13,996 bases of DNA, from NCBI GenBank assembly GCA_900767875.1, contig CAAGAT010000052.1, forward strand, positions 1-13,996. Direction: 5' to 3'. The translations under genes were made by a program, and so were the position numbers. Shown in pieces: positions 11,337-13,996 of the stretch; within the stretch, counting starts at the first letter, position 1; each line of letters opens with the position of its first letter. This stretch comes from an uncultured Sutterella sp. GTDB taxonomy: Bacteria > Pseudomonadota > Gammaproteobacteria > Burkholderiales > Burkholderiaceae_F. Below the pieces are notes generated by a model. It saw only the letters and a program-made list of their open reading frames with translations, made no database searches and had not been told where the DNA came from.

Positions 11337-13996
11337 ATGGCCAGACGCGTACAGTTCGGCACGACATGGTGGGGAAAGCAGTGGATCGACGCACTCACGC
11401 ATTTGGATTATGAGAACAGGCTGCCCCGTGGGCGCACCTACTACAACACGGGGCGCATCGACGACATGCAGTTCAACCCCGCGAAGCTCAGGGTCGAGGC
11501 GATTGCGCATGGCAGCGCCTACTCGCCCTACGAGGTTGCGATTGACTTGAAGCCCCTGCCGTCCGAGGACGTCACGAGGCTCGTCGATGCTGTTGCCGAG
11601 AGGCCCGCGCTGCTTGCGAAGCTTCTCGAGGGCGAGCTCGACCCCGAGGTCGGCGAGATTGCAGCGGAGCTCGGCATCAGCCTCTTCCCGCAGTCGTGGA
11701 GGGAGTTCCGCATGTCCTGCTCGTGTCCCGACGATGCGGTTCCCTGCAAGCATATTGCGGGTGTCTACTACGGAATGGTGAAGACGATCGACGCGGACCC
11801 GATGTGGGTCTTCCACTTCAGGGGCGTTGATCTGCCCGGACTTCTGCGCGATCGCGGTATCGATCTTGACAAGTCCGTCTCGCTGTTCGAGCCGGATCCT
11901 CTTGTCTGGCTTGCGCTCGCCGATCCCAAGGGGGAGGCAGAAGAGGGGGACGGCGAAGCGCTCCCTCTGCTCGAGGAAATTGAGGGCGGATATCTCAAGC
12001 GCCTCGCGTCGCTTCTGCCCGCATCGGTCGAGGGCGGGAAGGCGCTTTCACGCTACCGCTATGAAAAGCTCGTCGCCCCCGTGATGAGCAGGTCCCGTTC
12101 CCACGAAGGTCAAGGGCATGACGTTGACGAGCTCTGGAACAAGTTCCAGTCCGCCTTCTCAGGTGGACGCGTGCTGCCGGAACTTCTCTGGGCGGACGGT
12201 CGCTTCATGATGTCGCTTCGCATACCGCGCGGCCGCAGTCTCGATGCGTCGATGATGGACCGGGGCCGCCTCATCATCTCGCTCTCCGAGCTCGACGGGC
12301 GCACGCCCGCGTCCGCCCCCGGTCTCGAACCCTGGAGCCGAGTCGCGAAGGCCGCCGTCATGCTCCTGAGGCAGGGGGCTGCGGTCCCCGTGCTCGTGCA
12401 CCTCAAGACGGAAGGTCGCGACAAGGTGGCGGCGATGTGGATGCCTGCGATGCAGGCGGTTGGCGTGCGCAGGTTCGTCGAGGAGACGGGCGCGATTCTC
12501 TCGAAGGATGTTCTCGGCATATTCAAGAAGAGCGGGTGCCCGCTCGCACAATCCACGCGGACCGGCAGGCTCTTTACGCTTCTCTCCGTGCTGATGACCG
12601 AATATGTCGAATTCTCGGCGCGCGTGCCTTCGTCCTTTGCGGGCGATCCGCTTTACGCCCTGATGGCCAGGCCCCTGAGCTCGGCGCTCGATTACGGCAT
12701 CGCCCAAGCCGACATTACGCTCATGCGCAAGTTCCTCAAGCCGTTCTCGCTCGCCTTCATGCAGCTCTCCTGGGTTCCCGTCATGACGGTCCGCACTGCG
12801 AAGAACGGCAACGTGACGGTTAATCTCGGCGTCCTTCCCCGCAACGCCGGTCCCAAGGCGCGTCCCGTGCTCTACAGGGACGTGCTCAAGGAGGAGAAGT
12901 TCGAGGCCGACCGTCTGGCGATCCTTTCCGTCTTCGAATCCCTCGCCGTCTACTGCAACGAGCTCAGGGCAGTGCTCGACTCAAAGGGCAAGCCAGCGAC
13001 GCTCCCGAAGGACGGACTGCGCGACTTTCTCTTTGACGCCGTGCCTTCGCTCGAGTTGCTCGGCGCCCGCGTCATGCTCCCCAAGAGCCTCAGCAATCTC
13101 CTCAAGCCGAAGCTGTCCGTCTCCATGTCGGGCAGCACGGGCAAGGGTATGATCACGAAGGAGTCCGTCGGAAGCTTTGACTGGAAGGTGTCTCTGGGAG
13201 AGCGGGTGCTCACCAAGGAAGAATTTGAGGCTGTCATGGCTCATGTGGGAGAGGTCATTCCCTTCAATGACGAGTTCGTGTATCTCGATCCCGAAGTGCT
13301 CAGAAAGCTGAAGGCGAAGGTCGACTTCATGGAGAGTGCGGGATATCTCGACATGATGAAGGCCGTCTATACGGGCGAACTCGACGACGGCACGGCCGTC
13401 TCGGTTCCCGACGACCTGATTGAGCGCACCCGTGAGTTCGGGCGCGTGGATTCGATTCCGCTGCCTTCGGGCCTCAACGCGGTGCTGCGCCCCTATCAGG
13501 AAAGAGGCTATTCGTGGCTCATGAGAAACCTGATGCTCGGACTCGGCGCCCTCATTGCCGACGACATGGGCCTCGGGAAGACGCTGCAGGTCATCACGAC
13601 GCTTCTAGCCATGAAGGAGCGAGGCGAGTTTGCGAAGGAAAAGGCGATCGCGATCGTGCCCGCCACCCTGATGACAAACTGGATGCGTGAGATCGAGCGC
13701 TTCGCGCCCGGCCTCACTGCATCCGTCTACCACGGCTCGGCCAGGCAGCTTGCGCCCGTCGAGGAGCGGCCCGACGTGACGATCACGACCTACGGCACCT
13801 TCAAGCGCGATGCGGCGGTCCTTGGGGCCGAGACTTGGAGGCTGATGGTGCTCGACGAGGCGCAGGCCGTCAAGAACACGGGCTCCGGCATCACGCAGGC
13901 GGTTCGTGACTTCCCCGCCAGACAGGTGATCGCCATGAGCGGGACGCCCGTGGAGAACAGGTTGATGGAGTACTGGTCGCTCCTGTCGATCGTGCA
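11337..13996 (+). CDS. SWIM zinc finger-SNF2 family helicase fusion (3' end outside window)
   Basis: An uninterrupted 886-codon frame runs to the window edge. Residues 1 to about 190 match bacterial SWIM proteins: FGTTWWGKQWIDAL, then RGRTYYNTGRIDD, then the SWIM motif CxCx6CxH (C128, C130, C137, H139) with KHIAGVYYG and a F-H-F-R-G-V-D stretch. A long middle region (about 200-700) resembles the helicase-associated part of bacterial SNF2 proteins. From about residue 715 the SNF2 ATPase starts: LRPYQERGYSWL, motif I DDMGLGKT (K748), Ia IVPATLMTNW, motif II DEAQ (D840), and motif III SGTPVENRLMEYWSLL. The second RecA lobe lies beyond the window. The start is fixed by an in-frame TGA at 11322-11324 and GAGGGA eight bases upstream. 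AGG codons are frequent, unlike in core genes. Likely an ATP-driven DNA remodeller; the biological role is unknown. Confidence 0.93.
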   Translation, partial: MARRVQFGTTWWGKQWIDALTHLDYENRLPRGRTYYNTGRIDDMQFNPAKLRVEAIAHGSAYSPYEVAIDLKPLPSEDVTRLVDAVAERPALLAKLLEGELDPEVGEIAAELGISLFPQSWREFRMSCSCPDDAVPCKHIAGVYYGMVKTIDADPMWVFHFRGVDLPGLLRDRGIDLDKSVSLFEPDPLVWLALADPKGEAEEGDGEALPLLEEIEGGYLKRLASLLPASVEGGKALSRYRYEKLVAPVMSRSRSHEGQGHDVDELWNKFQSAFSGGRVLPELLWADGRFMMSLRIPRGRSLDASMMDRGRLIISLSELDGRTPASAPGLEPWSRVAKAAVMLLRQGAAVPVLVHLKTEGRDKVAAMWMPAMQAVGVRRFVEETGAILSKDVLGIFKKSGCPLAQSTRTGRLFTLLSVLMTEYVEFSARVPSSFAGDPLYALMARPLSSALDYGIAQADITLMRKFLKPFSLAFMQLSWVPVMTVRTAKNGNVTVNLGVLPRNAGPKARPVLYRDVLKEEKFEADRLAILSVFESLAVYCNELRAVLDSKGKPATLPKDGLRDFLFDAVPSLELLGARVMLPKSLSNLLKPKLSVSMSGSTGKGMITKESVGSFDWKVSLGERVLTKEEFEAVMAHVGEVIPFNDEFVYLDPEVLRKLKAKVDFMESAGYLDMMKAVYTGELDDGTAVSVPDDLIERTREFGRVDSIPLPSGLNAVLRPYQERGYSWLMRNLMLGLGALIADDMGLGKTLQVITTLLAMKERGEFAKEKAIAIVPATLMTNWMREIERFAPGLTASVYHGSARQLAPVEERPDVTITTYGTFKRDAAVLGAETWRLMVLDEAQAVKNTGSGITQAVRDFPARQVIAMSGTPVENRLMEYWSLLSIV

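Noticed and set aside
12159..12707. Minus-strand frames inside the SWIM-SNF2 gene
   Set aside because: The plus strand is open for 886 codons with clear SWIM and SNF2 motifs. The minus frames are low-complexity Arg/His shadows.

Overview
The window looks like a chromosomal segment of a Gram-negative betaproteobacterium, most likely Burkholderiales and perhaps Sutterellaceae. This placement is inferred from the lplT / alr-radA neighbourhood, a neisserial/Burkholderia-type porin start, GluQ-RS, and high GC with CGC/CTG/GCC-rich codon use. I could run no database search, so the taxon is a judgement.

Left edge (1-883): an insertion-sequence end, probably IS21 family, abuts a 5'-truncated group II intron. 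The intron's reverse transcriptase survives only as the RT palm (motifs around ADIKGFFDNVDH, TPQGG, YADD and FLGF). The catalytic RNA domains V and VI at the 3' end are still recognisable. The intron ends 5 bases short of the lplT stop codon and lies antisense to lplT.

Housekeeping core (889-9635): lplT (lysophospholipid flippase, minus strand) is divergent from alr-radA (alanine racemase and DNA repair ATPase, plus strand). Next come an unusual UreE-like protein with a long Cys/His repeat tail, a tRNA-Leu(UAG) with promoter and terminator, a rubrerythrin with a rubredoxin domain at both ends, an HDAC-fold amidohydrolase-type deacetylase, a small lipoprotein, gluQ on the minus strand meeting the lipoprotein gene stop-to-stop, and a minus-strand tRNA-Gly(GCC). 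Rubrerythrin suggests peroxide defence in an anaerobe or microaerophile.

Right edge (9780-13996): a porin gene is cut off after about 110 codons. It joins the cut 3' end of an unrecognised minus-strand gene that carries several single-base frameshifts. Beyond about 1.2 kb of this decayed DNA starts a long plus-strand gene that runs out of the window. It encodes a SWIM zinc finger fused to a SNF2-family helicase. It uses AGG arginine codons freely, unlike the core genes, so the right edge looks like acquired or rearranged DNA; an assembly chimera cannot be excluded.

Most of the window is ordinary housekeeping sequence. The parts most worth a second look are the UreE-like Cys/His-tailed protein, the SWIM-SNF2 fusion, and the two rearranged edges.
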